Shown: positions 47,181-55,449, numbered from the stretch's first letter. The stretch: DNA of 64,000 nucleotides from Paracoccus sp. MA (GCF_020990385.1 NZ_CP087597.1:271001-335000), one strand, 5' to 3'. Numbers and translations are program-made. Notes: generated by a model not told the origin, from the letters alone.

Positions 47181-48470
47181 ATGAAAAAGCTGACCCCCAT
47201 CCTTCGCGGCGATACCTACTATATCCGAATGAGGGTGCCGAAGCGCTACGCTTCGATTGATTCCAGAACATTCGTCAAGCTGTCGCTCGCGACCGACAGC
47301 ATGGAGGTTGCGCGCCGCAAGGCACCCGAGGTCTGGGCTCAGATGATCGAGGCGTGGGAAGCAAAGCTGGACGGCCAAGTAGAGGATGGCGACGCGAGGA
47401 TGAGGGCGGCGCGCAACCTCGCAAAGAGGCGCGGCTATCGCTACCTCGATGCGGCTGACGTTGCCCGACTCCCTGTCGCGGAAATCGTGGCTCGCGCCAA
47501 ATCCGTGGTGGACAAGCGCGGCCGGCTGGACATGAAGGAAGCCGACGCAGCGCTGGGGCTCGTCCCCGTCCCGACTGTAACAGTGTCCGAGGCCGTCGAT
47601 GAATTTTACAATGTCGCCGGTGATCGCGTTCTCGGGAAGAGCCCGGATCAACTGCGGCGACACCGGGCGCCACGGCTGAAGGCGACGAAGAACTGGATCG
47701 CCGCAGTTGGCGACAAGAACCTGGCGGACGTGACCACCGACGATTGGTTCCGTTTTCGCGCCGCCCTGCTGGCTGATGTGGCGGCCGGGAAATACCTCTC
47801 GGCCAGCGCTAACAAGGACATTACCTATCTGAACGCGATGTGGACGGCTATCGCGCAGGTCAAGCAGATTCCGTTAACCTATTCCGTGAAGGGCGTTCCG
47901 CTTAAGGACTCGAAGGCCAAGAAGCGCACCAGGCTTCCCTTTGCCGATGACTGGATCAGGGAAAAGATCCTGGCGCCGGGGGCATTGGACGGGCTGAACG
48001 CCGACGCGCGCTATATTCTGCTCGGCATGGTGAACACCGGCTATCGCCCGAGCGAAGGGGCCGGCCTGCTCCCCGAAGAAATCAAGCTGGAAGGGAAGGT
48101 TCCGCATATCCTGATCCAGCCGAACAGGAACCGGGCGCTGAAGAACGAGCATTCGGAGCGTTATATCCCGCTGACCGGCATCAGCCTGGATGCGTTCAAG
48201 GCAATGAAGAACGGATTTCCGCGCTATGCCGCAAACAGTGCGGGCCTGAGCGCTGTGGTCAATAAGTTCCTGACCGAGAACAAGCTGCTCGAAACGCCAG
48301 CGCATTCACTCTACGGCCTGCGGCATTCGTTCGAGGATCGGATGCTGATGGGCGGCGTGGACGAGCGCATCCGGCGCGATCTGATGGGCCACGGGCTGAA
48401 GCGCGAGAAATACGGCAAAGGCGGCGATATGGAGTTCGTTCACGGCCTGATGCTGCCTCTGGCGCTTTAG
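47181..48470 (+). CDS. int: Tyrosine-type phage integrase
   Basis: The 429-residue protein has a SAM-like core-binding domain (about residues 130-240) and a catalytic domain with all key residues: R289 in NTGYRPSEG, H375 and R381 in AHSLYGLRHSF, H404 in LMGHGLKR and the nucleophile Y411 in REKYGKGG. The N-terminal GDTYYIRMRVPKRYA is typical of the phage group with an arm-binding domain. ATG 47181 was taken rather than the TTG at 47154. It lies 165 bases from the tRNA-Ser attachment site. Confidence 0.9.
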   Translation: MKKLTPILRGDTYYIRMRVPKRYASIDSRTFVKLSLATDSMEVARRKAPEVWAQMIEAWEAKLDGQVEDGDARMRAARNLAKRRGYRYLDAADVARLPVAEIVARAKSVVDKRGRLDMKEADAALGLVPVPTVTVSEAVDEFYNVAGDRVLGKSPDQLRRHRAPRLKATKNWIAAVGDKNLADVTTDDWFRFRAALLADVAAGKYLSASANKDITYLNAMWTAIAQVKQIPLTYSVKGVPLKDSKAKKRTRLPFADDWIREKILAPGALDGLNADARYILLGMVNTGYRPSEGAGLLPEEIKLEGKVPHILIQPNRNRALKNEHSERYIPLTGISLDAFKAMKNGFPRYAANSAGLSAVVNKFLTENKLLETPAHSLYGLRHSFEDRMLMGGVDERIRRDLMGHGLKREKYGKGGDMEFVHGLMLPLAL

Positions 48471-48733
48471 CCCCCGCGCCGGGCGCGTAACGTCTCTTGC
48501 AGGTTGATGAGGCCGGCGACGCCGGCCGCTTCGGCCGCGATGTGCTGTTCGCAGCCCATCAGGATTTTCTCGATCTCACGGGCATCGCCGCCGGCGGCGC
48601 GGGCGATGGTGCGACCCAGCATGGTTGCCAGGCCCTCGATCATGGCGGCCGCGCGATCCGCATCGTTGGTTTTCACCGCTGCAGCGATCTCTGGCGCGCA
48701 GACCGCCACCAGACGGTCAAAGAAATCAGCCAT
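48467..48733 (-). CDS. Small phage protein, last gene of the leftward operon
   Basis: The 88-residue protein is largely helical (MADFFDRLVAVCAPEIAAAV then EIEKILMGCEQHIAAEAAGV). No family is recognised. Its stop overlaps the integrase stop region by three bases on the other strand, so the leftward operon runs right up to the integrase. Its ATG overlaps the stop of the gene before it (TGATG). Confidence 0.65.
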   Translation of the reverse strand: MADFFDRLVAVCAPEIAAAVKTNDADRAAAMIEGLATMLGRTIARAAGGDAREIEKILMGCEQHIAAEAAGVAGLINLQETLRARRGG

Positions 48734-48960
48734 CAGTTCGCCTTCCTGGCCTGTGCCAGCGCACGGGCGCGGGCGATAGGATCATCCATGCGCCGGGCCG
48801 CCAGATCGGCACGAGCCGCCAGCAATTCGGCGTCCAGCCGCTCGAAGATAGGCAGAGCGGCAATGTCCTGCTCCACCACGCGAGCCAGGATCAGATGCGC
48901 CCGTTCCAGATCGGCGATGAAGGCCGGGCTGATCCGCTGGCTGGTTCCGTCAAGGGGCAT
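48733..48960 (-). CDS. Small helical phage protein
   Basis: The 75-residue protein starts MPLDGTSQRISPAFIADLER and is helical, with many Ala, Glu and Arg. GGAGGCGAATA before ATG 48960 is a strong ribosome site. No known family is recognised. It shares one base with the gene upstream (TAATG) and one with the gene downstream (TGATG), a packing seen throughout this operon. Confidence 0.65.
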   Translation of the reverse strand: MPLDGTSQRISPAFIADLERAHLILARVVEQDIAALPIFERLDAELLAARADLAARRMDDPIARARALAQARKAN

Positions 48961-49133
48961 TATTCGCCTCCATGTCCGGTGCGGCGGGCGGCGGCTTTGG
49001 CGAGATAGTAGGGCCACCACAGCGCCCGCACCTGCTGGCCCGAGGCGCAGAGGTCGGCGCGCCGCGGCGCTTCCTCGGCCGGGCCCTGCCAGGTGCTGCG
49101 GCCGATCTCGACGGTGGTGAACTTTTCCTCCAT
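48960..49133 (-). CDS. Small phage protein
   Basis: The 57-residue protein (MEEKFTTVEIGRSTWQGPAE start) has an Arg/Trp-rich middle (VRALWWPYYLAKAAARR). It may bind nucleic acid or a membrane surface, but nothing firm can be said. Its ATG overlaps the stop of the next gene upstream (TGATG). Confidence 0.55.
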   Translation of the reverse strand: MEEKFTTVEIGRSTWQGPAEEAPRRADLCASGQQVRALWWPYYLAKAAARRTGHGGE

Positions 49134-49372
49134 CAGAACGCCTCCATCTTCACGACTTCGGCCGTGGCGACCGCATCGCAATCGCGAATGGCCTGTTCGG
49201 CCGTCATCGCCCGGGGCAGGGCGATGATGGTGGACCGATCCATCCCGGTCACGATCAGCGCGTCACCGGCGCTGGTGCTGCGGACGCTCTGCGCCATGGA
49301 GATGTTCGCCGCGCGCTCGCCATCAGGCGAGACGATGAACAGGTTGCCGGCGATGAAGATGCATTTCAGCAT
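49133..49372 (-). CDS. Small phage protein
   Basis: The 79-residue protein (MLKCIFIAGNLFIVSPDGER start) is mostly beta and Ala-rich later on. AGGATACCGAC precedes the ATG at 49372. No family is recognised. A frame open to 49486 would add residues without a ribosome site. A 58-base gap containing a CCGGCCC-N4-GGGCCGG hairpin (49402-49419) separates it from the gene upstream. Confidence 0.5.
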   Translation of the reverse strand: MLKCIFIAGNLFIVSPDGERAANISMAQSVRSTSAGDALIVTGMDRSTIIALPRAMTAEQAIRDCDAVATAEVVKMEAF

Positions 49373-49430
49373 GTCGGTATCCTTGCTTGTCGCTCTGGAT
49401 GCCGGCCCCGCAGGGCCGGTGACCGGAACG

Positions 49431-49652
49431 TCAAAAGGGGAGTTCGTCTCGGGGATCGGGCTTGCCATCGAGGGCGATGCGCTCAACCTCGACGCGGCGG
49501 TGGCAAGCGACGGCCTCCATCACGAAGAACAGCGTGCCGGGATTCATCCGGGCAAGCCTTGCAGCTTCGCCCTCGGCGGCCTCCCGCGTGCCGTGCATCG
49601 CGCTCGCCGGGCCATCGCCTTTGACCATCCAGAACTTGGCGGGGTGGCTCAT
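49431..49652 (-). CDS. Small phage protein
   Basis: The 73-residue protein (MSHPAKFWMVKGDGPASAMH start) is hydrophilic. The FWMVKGDGPASAMHGTREAAE pattern is found in small phage proteins that accompany DUF2303 genes, but its function is unknown. The ATG overlaps the stop of the DUF2303 gene (ATGA). Confidence 0.6.
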   Translation of the reverse strand: MSHPAKFWMVKGDGPASAMHGTREAAEGEAARLARMNPGTLFFVMEAVACHRRVEVERIALDGKPDPRDELPF

Positions 49653-50626
49653 GCTTCCGGCGCACCCATCAGGACCGGCAGGTTGGTCGCGGCCCGGGCG
49701 GTCTCGATCGCTTCCCGCGCCGCGTCGCGCAGCGCGACATCGGCGTTGTAGAGCGAGACGATGAACTTCACGCTGTCGCCCGACTTGCGGTAGCGGAAGC
49801 GCACCGGGAGCCGGTAGAGTGCGCCTTCCTCGAACACCGGGATCGCGATCATAAACAGGTTCGGGATGCGCAGCGGGGCGCCGTCCATTTCGCGGTGTTC
49901 GTTCAGGAACTGGACCTGGGATTCGCCTGTGTCGCGGTTCGTCGTCACCTGCAGGTGACCGGTTTCGTAGACTTGGAAGCTGCGCGACAGCTGCACCAGC
50001 GCGGCATACTGGCCGAACCGGCCCTGCACCTTCGCGGCAATGTCGGCCATGCGGGCTTCCCAGGTCTCGGGCTCGCCTTTGCCTTGACCAAGCAGATAGG
50101 GCGTCGGGTCCAGCAGGTCTTTCGCGTTGGCCTCGATGAACTCGCCGAACTCGTCTTTGCCCAGCGGCTTGTCGTGGATCGCGTTCCACAGCTTCCATTC
50201 CTGCGACAGGGGGAAGTCATAGGTGGCGCGGTGCTTGCAGGCGTTGGCCAGCGGGTCGCGGGTGGCGTGATCCACGACCGGGGCGCCCTCGCCGTGATAG
50301 TCGATCACCGCCGTCAGCTTCGGCGCGGGGTGGACCTGGGCGAAGATTGTGGATTCCTCTCCCGAAAAGCGGTTCACCCATGCAATGAAGCTGTCCAGAT
50401 CGGCCAGCCGCGCCGTGCCGGTGCGGCGCAGCGGCTTCAGCCGTTCCAGAGTCTGGACATGATGCGCGGTCAGGTCTTTGACCTCCAGCCCCGCGGGCAC
50501 AGCCACGATGGTCGGGGCGGTCAGTTCCTGGCCCTCATAGGGCTCCGAAATGGTCTGCACATGCCCCAGCTCCTTCATCGTCTCGATGATCGACTCGGCG
50601 ATGTTCTTCTGTTCCGTGACTTCCAT
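49649..50626 (-). CDS. DUF2303 family phage protein (YfdQ-like)
   Basis: The 325-residue protein matches DUF2303, known from the YfdQ protein of the E. coli CPS-53 prophage. Features are FIAWVNRFSGEESTIFAQV, TAVIDYHGEGAPVVDHATRD and a C-terminal beta-rich IPNLFMIAIPVFEEGALYRL region. Function is not known; it commonly sits in early phage operons near recombination genes, as here. GGGATCACAGC precedes the ATG at 50626. Confidence 0.8.
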   Translation of the reverse strand: MEVTEQKNIAESIIETMKELGHVQTISEPYEGQELTAPTIVAVPAGLEVKDLTAHHVQTLERLKPLRRTGTARLADLDSFIAWVNRFSGEESTIFAQVHPAPKLTAVIDYHGEGAPVVDHATRDPLANACKHRATYDFPLSQEWKLWNAIHDKPLGKDEFGEFIEANAKDLLDPTPYLLGQGKGEPETWEARMADIAAKVQGRFGQYAALVQLSRSFQVYETGHLQVTTNRDTGESQVQFLNEHREMDGAPLRIPNLFMIAIPVFEEGALYRLPVRFRYRKSGDSVKFIVSLYNADVALRDAAREAIETARAATNLPVLMGAPEA

Positions 50627-50637
50627 GCTGTGATCCC

Positions 50638-51009
50638 TTATTCAGCGTTGCGGATTTGGAGTTCGCGCCGACCTTCACCGGCGTCGCGGATTTCCATGCG
50701 GCTTTGAGCCGGGTTGTGGGTGGTGACGCCGCCGGTGCCGGTCATCCAGCCGACAGCCTTGTGCTTCGGCGGCTTGGGCCCGACGATCTTGTCTTCGATC
50801 ACCAGTTCGATCTGTCCGAAGCGGTCGCATTTCTGGGTGATCTTGACCGTGATCGAGGACGTGGCGGCGGTGGCATAGTCCTGCGCATGCTGCCGCATCT
50901 CGATATTGTTCGCTTCGATCCGGTCGAGCAGATCGGGCAGGTAGTCGCCGCCATCGGCCAGCCCAAGAAGCTGGTCTATGGAGCGCAGGACAGGGGAAGT
51001 GCTGGACAC
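50638..51009 (-). CDS. Hypothetical phage protein
   Basis: The 123-residue protein starts with GTG at 51009 behind AGGAGAACCTT, within a frame that stays open further up. It reads VSSTSPVLRSIDQLLGLADG at the start and has DRFGQIELVIEDKIVGPKPP in the C-terminal half. It is a helical, then beta-rich small protein. It has no recognised family, though similar proteins accompany DUF2303 genes. Confidence 0.6.
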   Translation of the reverse strand: MSSTSPVLRSIDQLLGLADGGDYLPDLLDRIEANNIEMRQHAQDYATAATSSITVKITQKCDRFGQIELVIEDKIVGPKPPKHKAVGWMTGTGGVTTHNPAQSRMEIRDAGEGRRELQIRNAE

Positions 51010-51031
51010 AAGGTTCTCCTTTCGGGATGGA

Positions 51032-51050
51032 GCCCGGCCGAGGGCCGGGC
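51032..51050. repeat. Intergenic hairpin in the leftward operon
   Basis: GCCCGGCC and GGCCGGGC form a perfect 8-bp stem with a 3-base loop in one of the few gaps of this operon. No T-run follows, so it may be an mRNA processing or pausing site. Confidence 0.4.
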
Positions 51051-51056
51051 AAGGGG

Positions 51057-51296
51057 TTATTCCGGCAGGGCGCCAGAGGCGCGCAGTTGGTCGGCCAGCG
51101 CCCTGTCCCCGTCGCGCTCGGCCTTCTTGATCGCGGCGGCGCGGTGATACGGGTTCATGTCGGCCATCTGGACCTTGGTGCCGTCGCTGCGGGTCCAGAC
51201 CCCGGAACCGGCCGCCACCGGCGCCTCCGCAGGCTTCTGCTGCGAATAGGGCCAGGTCAGGGCGGGGCCGGCCGGCTTGTCGCCGCGACCGCTCAT
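51057..51296 (-). CDS. Small phage protein
   Basis: The 79-residue protein (MSGRGDKPAGPALTWPYSQQ start) has a disordered Pro/Ala-rich first half and a charged helical end (YHRAAAIKKAERDGDRALAD). Its ATG overlaps the recT stop by four bases. No family is recognised. Confidence 0.6.
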   Translation of the reverse strand: MSGRGDKPAGPALTWPYSQQKPAEAPVAAGSGVWTRSDGTKVQMADMNPYHRAAAIKKAERDGDRALADQLRASGALPE

Positions 51297-52576
51297 TGCG
51301 CGCCCCTTGCAAAGTCCTGGTAGGATTTCAGCATCTGGGCGTGCCGGTCGGGCGCGTGCTTCTTGATCTGGGCGAGCTGACCATCGTGCAGGTCCAGAAC
51401 CTCCTGCAGCGACATGCCATCGTTCATCTCGTCCGAGATCAGGGCATCGACATGCTCGATGAACTGATCAAACCCCTCGGGCGCCGGCTCGGCCTTGCTG
51501 TCGGTCTCGGCGCTCATGTCCAGCGCGCCCTGCGAGGCGTCTTGCTGCCCGCCCCGTGGCCCCCCTTCGGAGTAGGGGGTGCTGTCGGTGCGGGCCGCCT
51601 GCTTGCGGCGCGTCGCCGGCGCCGAGGCCTTCTCACGGTCCTGCGGCATGGTTTGCTGCCCGGCGCGCTGATCCTCGACCTGCTGGACCTCGCCCGTCTC
51701 CGGGTCGTGGTCGATCATCTGCCCCGAAAGATCGCTGTCGTATTCCGGTTGGGCATCGAGGCCGGCGGTCGGGTTCATGGCAAAGCCCATGTAATCCGCG
51801 CGGGCGCCATCGGCTTCCAGACCGTCACGGAACTCGGTGGACAGGGGCAGGAACTTCGCCAGGGCGCGGATGGCGGTCTTCTGCGCCATCTCGTCCTCAT
51901 GCGTCGCCCAGGGGCTGTTGATCGGCTTGTTGTATTGCTCGGCGGTGCGAACCGCGGCCTGCCAGCCTTGCGATCCGTCCCGTATCTTCATCACCTTCGC
52001 CCAGGGCAAGACGACATAGGCGTGGCCACCGTCGCGGAACTTGGCGATGGCATAGGCATGTAGCTTCTGGCCTTCTTGCGCGCCGGCGCGGTGGCGCAGC
52101 CGGGATTCCGTGCCTTCCTCGTATTCCCAGAGGCCGCCGGTGGCTTCGTCGTCGCTGTAGTGAATGCCGGCGGCAATCGACGTGATGTGGCCCGACCTGC
52201 GCGCCAAGTCGATATAGCCCTTGTATCCGATGATCAGCTGGACATTGGTTTCCACCACCTCCCAGCGTCCGGTTTTCTTGTTCTTCTCCTTGCGATCGAA
52301 CGGGATCAGGTAGGCGTGGCCGAGAACAGTATTAGGCTCCAACCCCAGGCTGGCGCACTGCATCATAGCGCCTAGCAGCGAGAGCGGGTTGCACTCGCCC
52401 AGCTTCGGGGTGACGCGCAACGCGTTCGCCATGAGGCGCATCATCCGCTCGGGTTTCATGTGGGCCGCGGCGACGGCGGCCAGCTGGCCCTTGGCCTGGT
52501 CGTTGACCAGCATTTCGCGGACGTTGGTAACTTGCCGCAGGGGCCGCTTGGCGGCCGGAAGGGTAGGCGCGTTCAT
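51293..52576 (-). CDS. recT: RecT family single-strand annealing recombinase
   Basis: The 427-residue protein has the RecT core in residues 1-260: VNDQAKGQLAAVAAAHMKPER, the NPLSLLGAMMQCASLGLEPN helix pair, YLIPFDR, VQLIIGYKGYIDLARRSG and TAIRALAKFLPLS. RecT binds single-stranded DNA and anneals complementary strands in phage recombination. The C-terminal tail after about residue 265 is long, acidic and Gln-rich, which is longer than usual RecT. No exonuclease (YqaJ/RecE) gene is visible nearby. It is coupled to the coiled-coil gene before it (TGATG). Confidence 0.9.
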   Translation of the reverse strand: MNAPTLPAAKRPLRQVTNVREMLVNDQAKGQLAAVAAAHMKPERMMRLMANALRVTPKLGECNPLSLLGAMMQCASLGLEPNTVLGHAYLIPFDRKEKNKKTGRWEVVETNVQLIIGYKGYIDLARRSGHITSIAAGIHYSDDEATGGLWEYEEGTESRLRHRAGAQEGQKLHAYAIAKFRDGGHAYVVLPWAKVMKIRDGSQGWQAAVRTAEQYNKPINSPWATHEDEMAQKTAIRALAKFLPLSTEFRDGLEADGARADYMGFAMNPTAGLDAQPEYDSDLSGQMIDHDPETGEVQQVEDQRAGQQTMPQDREKASAPATRRKQAARTDSTPYSEGGPRGGQQDASQGALDMSAETDSKAEPAPEGFDQFIEHVDALISDEMNDGMSLQEVLDLHDGQLAQIKKHAPDRHAQMLKSYQDFARGAQ

Positions 52577-53343
52577 CAGGCGATGCTCCTTTCCTCGGTG
52601 AAGATGACGCCGGGGATCTCGTTCACCCCTTCGGCGCTGCGGCGCTCGGCCTCGGCCATGCGAACCATCAGCTCGCGCATGGCCTGGCCGTAGCGCTCAT
52701 GGTCGCGGAACCAGCCGAACGCCTTGTTCATGTTTTCGATGGTAGCGACGTAGCTGGTGCGGACCGCCATCGTCCGCCCCCCGCCGGTGGCCGATTTCAC
52801 CTGTGTCTTGGTTTCCTTGGCCGCGGACCTCGCCATCTTCTCGGCATCCTTCGCCGCAGCCTCGGCCTCGGCCTGGCCGAACACGTCACCGCGTTCCTCG
52901 GCCTGAGCTTTCAGGCGCTCGGCTTCCTCTGCCGCCTTCCGAGCTTCCTCAGCCCGTCTGGCTTTCTCCAGCCGCTCGGCCTCGGCCTTGGCTTCGGCGA
53001 AGGCCAGCAGCTTCGCTTTGACCGGCCCGACGATCTTCGAGAGCGGATCGGTCAGCCGCTTAAAGGCCACGTCCACGGCTTTGGCCCGCGCGTCGTGAGG
53101 TGCCTTCTGCACCTTGCGCTCGGCCTCGGCTTCCTTCTCGACCTTGCGGACCTGCGCCAGGAAGTCGTTCGCCTTCTGGGCCTGTTCCTCGTTCTCGATC
53201 TTGGGCAGCTTGATCCAGTCGGCGCCGGCATCGGCGATCTCGCGGGCGCGCTGCTCGAGCGGCTGATACGCCGCCAGGTCGAAGGGCAGATCGGGCGGCG
53301 GGTTGTTGTGACCGGGGCCGGCCTGTGGGCTATCGTCCAGCAT
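52576..53343 (-). CDS. Coiled-coil phage protein upstream of recT
   Basis: The 255-residue protein has a disordered start (MLDDSPQAGPGHNNPPPDLP) and a very long charged coiled coil between about residues 65 and 170, rich in Ala, Glu, Lys and Arg (EKARRAEEARKAAEEAERLK). A globular end has the AVRTSYVATIENMNKAFGWF strand. Such proteins are often found just before RecT in alphaproteobacterial phages, in the place where an exonuclease would be expected. A recombination-partner role is inferred only from this position. Confidence 0.65.
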   Translation of the reverse strand: MLDDSPQAGPGHNNPPPDLPFDLAAYQPLEQRAREIADAGADWIKLPKIENEEQAQKANDFLAQVRKVEKEAEAERKVQKAPHDARAKAVDVAFKRLTDPLSKIVGPVKAKLLAFAEAKAEAERLEKARRAEEARKAAEEAERLKAQAEERGDVFGQAEAEAAAKDAEKMARSAAKETKTQVKSATGGGRTMAVRTSYVATIENMNKAFGWFRDHERYGQAMRELMVRMAEAERRSAEGVNEIPGVIFTEERSIA

Positions 53344-53621
53344 CAGGCCCGATCCCCCAGCAGCGCGTTGATCTGCTTGATGTGCAGCTCGATCAAGTCG
53401 CCGGGACAGATATCGCGCTGATTACTGTCGTTGCGGCGCATGCTGTAGGGCAGATCCATCCTGATCTTCGGGTGCTGGTATTCGCGCAGCGCCTCGAGGA
53501 TCGACCGCGTCTGCTGAAGCATGTTCGACAAGCGGTTCAACAGCGCGTTGCTGTCGGTGATGAGACTTTCCATCTTGGCGCAGGCTTGAAGGTGCTGCTG
53601 AACCGTGCGGTTGTCGTCCAA
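53343..53621 (-). CDS. Small helical phage protein
   Basis: The 92-residue protein (MDDNRTVQQHLQACAKMESL start) is helical and has the LLNRLSNMLQQTRSILEALR coiled-coil-like stretch. Its stop overlaps the next gene start (TGATG). No family is recognised. Confidence 0.6.
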   Translation of the reverse strand: MDDNRTVQQHLQACAKMESLITDSNALLNRLSNMLQQTRSILEALREYQHPKIRMDLPYSMRRNDSNQRDICPGDLIELHIKQINALLGDRA

Positions 53622-53633
53622 TGTGACCTCCTG

Positions 53634-54014
53634 TCAGGGACGGATTGGGGCCATGGCCCCCAGATCGACGGCGACATGTGTGGCCGCCATCTCGGAGAAG
53701 CGTTCACGGACTCCCGTGAGCGCGTCGTATTCGGATTCGGAAATCGGCCGGGCGTAGGCCCAGACGTGCATCGGATCGACCGGGCGGCCGTTCGCGATGG
53801 CCCGCAGTTCCTCGGGCGCGGTCAGCTCGCCGGTTTCGGGGTCGATGGGCTGCTCCAGCCAGATCGCCACGGGCACGAACGGGCCGCCCCGGACCATGCG
53901 GCGCTTGTAGTAGCCGGGCATCGGTTCGTCCTCGAACCGGGGCACCCGCTCGCCGGCGACGCTGCGACGCCACCAGGAGTAGGCGGCATCCAGGTCGGAG
54001 GGCTGACGGATCAT
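53634..54014 (-). CDS. Hypothetical phage protein
   Basis: The 126-residue protein (MIRQPSDLDAAYSWWRRSVA start) has a Trp/Arg-rich N-terminus and the YYKRRMVRGGPFVPVAIWLE segment. Similar small proteins occur in alphaproteobacterial phage early operons, but the function is not known. Its ATG overlaps the stop of the gene before it (ATGA). Confidence 0.65.
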   Translation of the reverse strand: MIRQPSDLDAAYSWWRRSVAGERVPRFEDEPMPGYYKRRMVRGGPFVPVAIWLEQPIDPETGELTAPEELRAIANGRPVDPMHVWAYARPISESEYDALTGVRERFSEMAATHVAVDLGAMAPIRP

Positions 54015-54211
54015 GCCGCCTCCCAGCCGCGGCAGAAGGCCGGCACATCGCGCATGGAATAGTCGGCACCCTCGGTAGGGTCCGATCCCTCGCAGAAGAT
54101 GTAGAAGCCGTGCCGCTCGGCGCGCACCGGCTCGCGGTGCAGGAAATTCGCCTCGCTGGGATGCAGGATCACGGCCCGCCCCTCGGGCAGGTTCTCGAAA
54201 TCGGTCCTCAT
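54011..54211 (-). CDS. Small phage protein
   Basis: The 66-residue protein (MRTDFENLPEGRAVILHPSE start) has AAAGGAGGCCCGC before ATG 54211, a very good ribosome site. It is rich in aromatic and charged residues (HGFYIFCEGSDPTEG). No family is recognised. Both ends overlap neighbouring genes by four bases. Confidence 0.65.
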   Translation of the reverse strand: MRTDFENLPEGRAVILHPSEANFLHREPVRAERHGFYIFCEGSDPTEGADYSMRDVPAFCRGWEAA

Positions 54212-54576
54212 GCGGGCCTCCTTTCGATCACGGGGCTTCCCACCAGGCGCCGCGCCTCTCGGATGCCGCGCAGCTTTTCGCGTGCCGTCGAGATCTGCGC
54301 CGGGGTCCACACCCGGCCGGCGTCATGATCCTGGCGCATCTGAACGAACAGCGGGTCGTTGCACTCGCGGTTCATCACGCCGAGATAGATCGACTGGTTC
54401 CGGTTTTCCTGCTGCGCACCGGCGCGGCGGCTGGTCAGCCGCATGCGCTGCGCCTTGGCGCGCTGTTCCGGGCTTGAGGCAAAGCTGCCCCGGCCCTTGC
54501 ATTCGTAGCAGCGACCCCAGGTCACGCTGCCGGTGCCCCCGCATTTTTCGCAAACGAACCGCTTCTTGGTGGCCAT
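54208..54576 (-). CDS. Zinc-ribbon phage protein
   Basis: The 122-residue protein has a DnaJ-like zinc ribbon at the start: FVCEKCGGTGSVTWGRCYEC, with two C-x2-C pairs (residues 9-12 and about 23-26). A basic linker and a helical C-terminus follow. It probably binds nucleic acid or acts as a scaffold. Its ATG overlaps the stop of the first gene of the operon (TGATG). Confidence 0.65.
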   Translation of the reverse strand: MATKKRFVCEKCGGTGSVTWGRCYECKGRGSFASSPEQRAKAQRMRLTSRRAGAQQENRNQSIYLGVMNRECNDPLFVQMRQDHDAGRVWTPAQISTAREKLRGIREARRLVGSPVIERRPA

Positions 54577-54917
54577 CACTGCCCCCAGACCATGCCGGCC
54601 GCGCCGCGGATCAGCATTGCAACGAGGGTCGGGCCCATGATCACGGTGCCGAAGATGACCACGCACCAGATGGCGCCGCCGCCGATCTTGATCCACAGAT
54701 CGCGGGCCCGCTCTTCCTCTGCGTCGAGGGCTTGTTCCAGCCACTCGGCCTGGCGGTGGTCGATCCAGTCGCCGGACCGCTTCAGGTAGGCGCAGGCCTC
54801 GCGAAGCCGCGCCCGGCTACGCGCCGAGCGCGACCGCAGCAGAGCGGGATAGCGAACCGTTTCACGGGCCGCGTGCAGCTCAGGGTGAAGGAAATCGGAT
54901 GTTGTGCTGGTGTGCAT
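54576..54917 (-). CDS. First gene of the leftward operon; small membrane protein
   Basis: The 113-residue protein has a basic N-terminal helix region (YPALLRSRSARSRARLREAC) and a C-terminal membrane helix (GAIWCVVIFGTVIMGPTLVA, about residues 80-100). GGGAGCGCAACG precedes ATG 54917. The operator pair at 54953-55007 and the promoter PL lie just upstream, so this is the first product under repressor control on the left side. Function is unknown. Confidence 0.6.
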   Translation of the reverse strand: MHTSTTSDFLHPELHAARETVRYPALLRSRSARSRARLREACAYLKRSGDWIDHRQAEWLEQALDAEEERARDLWIKIGGGAIWCVVIFGTVIMGPTLVAMLIRGAAGMVWGQ

Positions 54918-54951
54918 CGTTGCGCTCCCAAGGCATGTGCCGTTAGGAATC

Positions 54952-54980
54952 GTTGTAGCTGCAATCGCTACAATGCGCAA
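54952..54980 (-). promoter_or_regulatory. Leftward early promoter (PL)
   Basis: On the minus strand TTGCGC (54980-54975) and TACAAC (54957-54952) are 17 bases apart, with the operator 54953-54973 covering the -10 box. The same geometry (TTGCCC, 17, TACAAT) is used at the rightward promoter. Confidence 0.6.
54953..54973. promoter_or_regulatory. Repressor operator OL1 (TTGTAGC-N7-GCTACAA)
   Basis: This is a perfect 7-bp inverted repeat with a 7-base spacer, overlapping the -10 box of PL. Three more perfect copies lie at 54987, 55808 and 55867. Confidence 0.8.
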
Positions 54981-54986
54981 CGCCTA

Positions 54987-55007
54987 TTGTAGCTATGATA
55001 GCTACAA
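54987..55007. promoter_or_regulatory. Repressor operator OL2 (TTGTAGC-N7-GCTACAA)
   Basis: This perfect copy of the operator lies 34 bases (about three helical turns) from the first, centre to centre, on the upstream side of PL. It would allow cooperative binding. Confidence 0.75.
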
Positions 55008-55084
55008 CTGAGGTGATAATATGCGCGCGACGGACTGTCGCGTGGCAGGAGGCGCAACAATTGCGGAGAGAATCAGGGGTGCGG

Positions 55085-55282
55085 CTAGAGTTTCGTGAAT
55101 CGGTGAGCTGCTGCGCCGACTGCGCCGACGCATGCCGGCCAATCCAGCCACCTGAGCGGCTGATCGAGAATCGCAACGAGGAATTGCCGGTCGCCGCCGA
55201 TGGCCACGGCCAGCACCACAGTCAGGGCGGCGAGGCAGCCACCGAACAAGGCGGCTGCGACAACCTTCTCGATGCCGCTCAT
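55085..55282 (-). CDS. Small membrane protein in rex-like position
   Basis: The 65-residue protein has two hydrophobic segments (VVAAALFGGCLAALTVVLAV, and WPACVGAVGAAAH near the end). AAAGGAGTAACCCA before ATG 55282 is nearly consensus. It lies downstream of the repressor on the same strand and before the left operators, where lambda carries rexAB. It would be made in the lysogen. A superinfection-exclusion role is only inferred. Confidence 0.6.
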   Translation of the reverse strand: MSGIEKVVAAALFGGCLAALTVVLAVAIGGDRQFLVAILDQPLRWLDWPACVGAVGAAAHRFTKL

Positions 55283-55449
55283 TGGGTTACTCCTTTATCT
55301 TTCCTCGGCGGATTATCGCTCAAAACGCCTAGACCGGCGTAATCTGTTCACCTATTGTTCCCTCAGGGAAGGACTGCTGCATATGACGGACGACATGGCT
55401 ACCGAAGGCTTCAAACTGCTGCCGACAACACAGAAGCAAGCGCTGCTTG

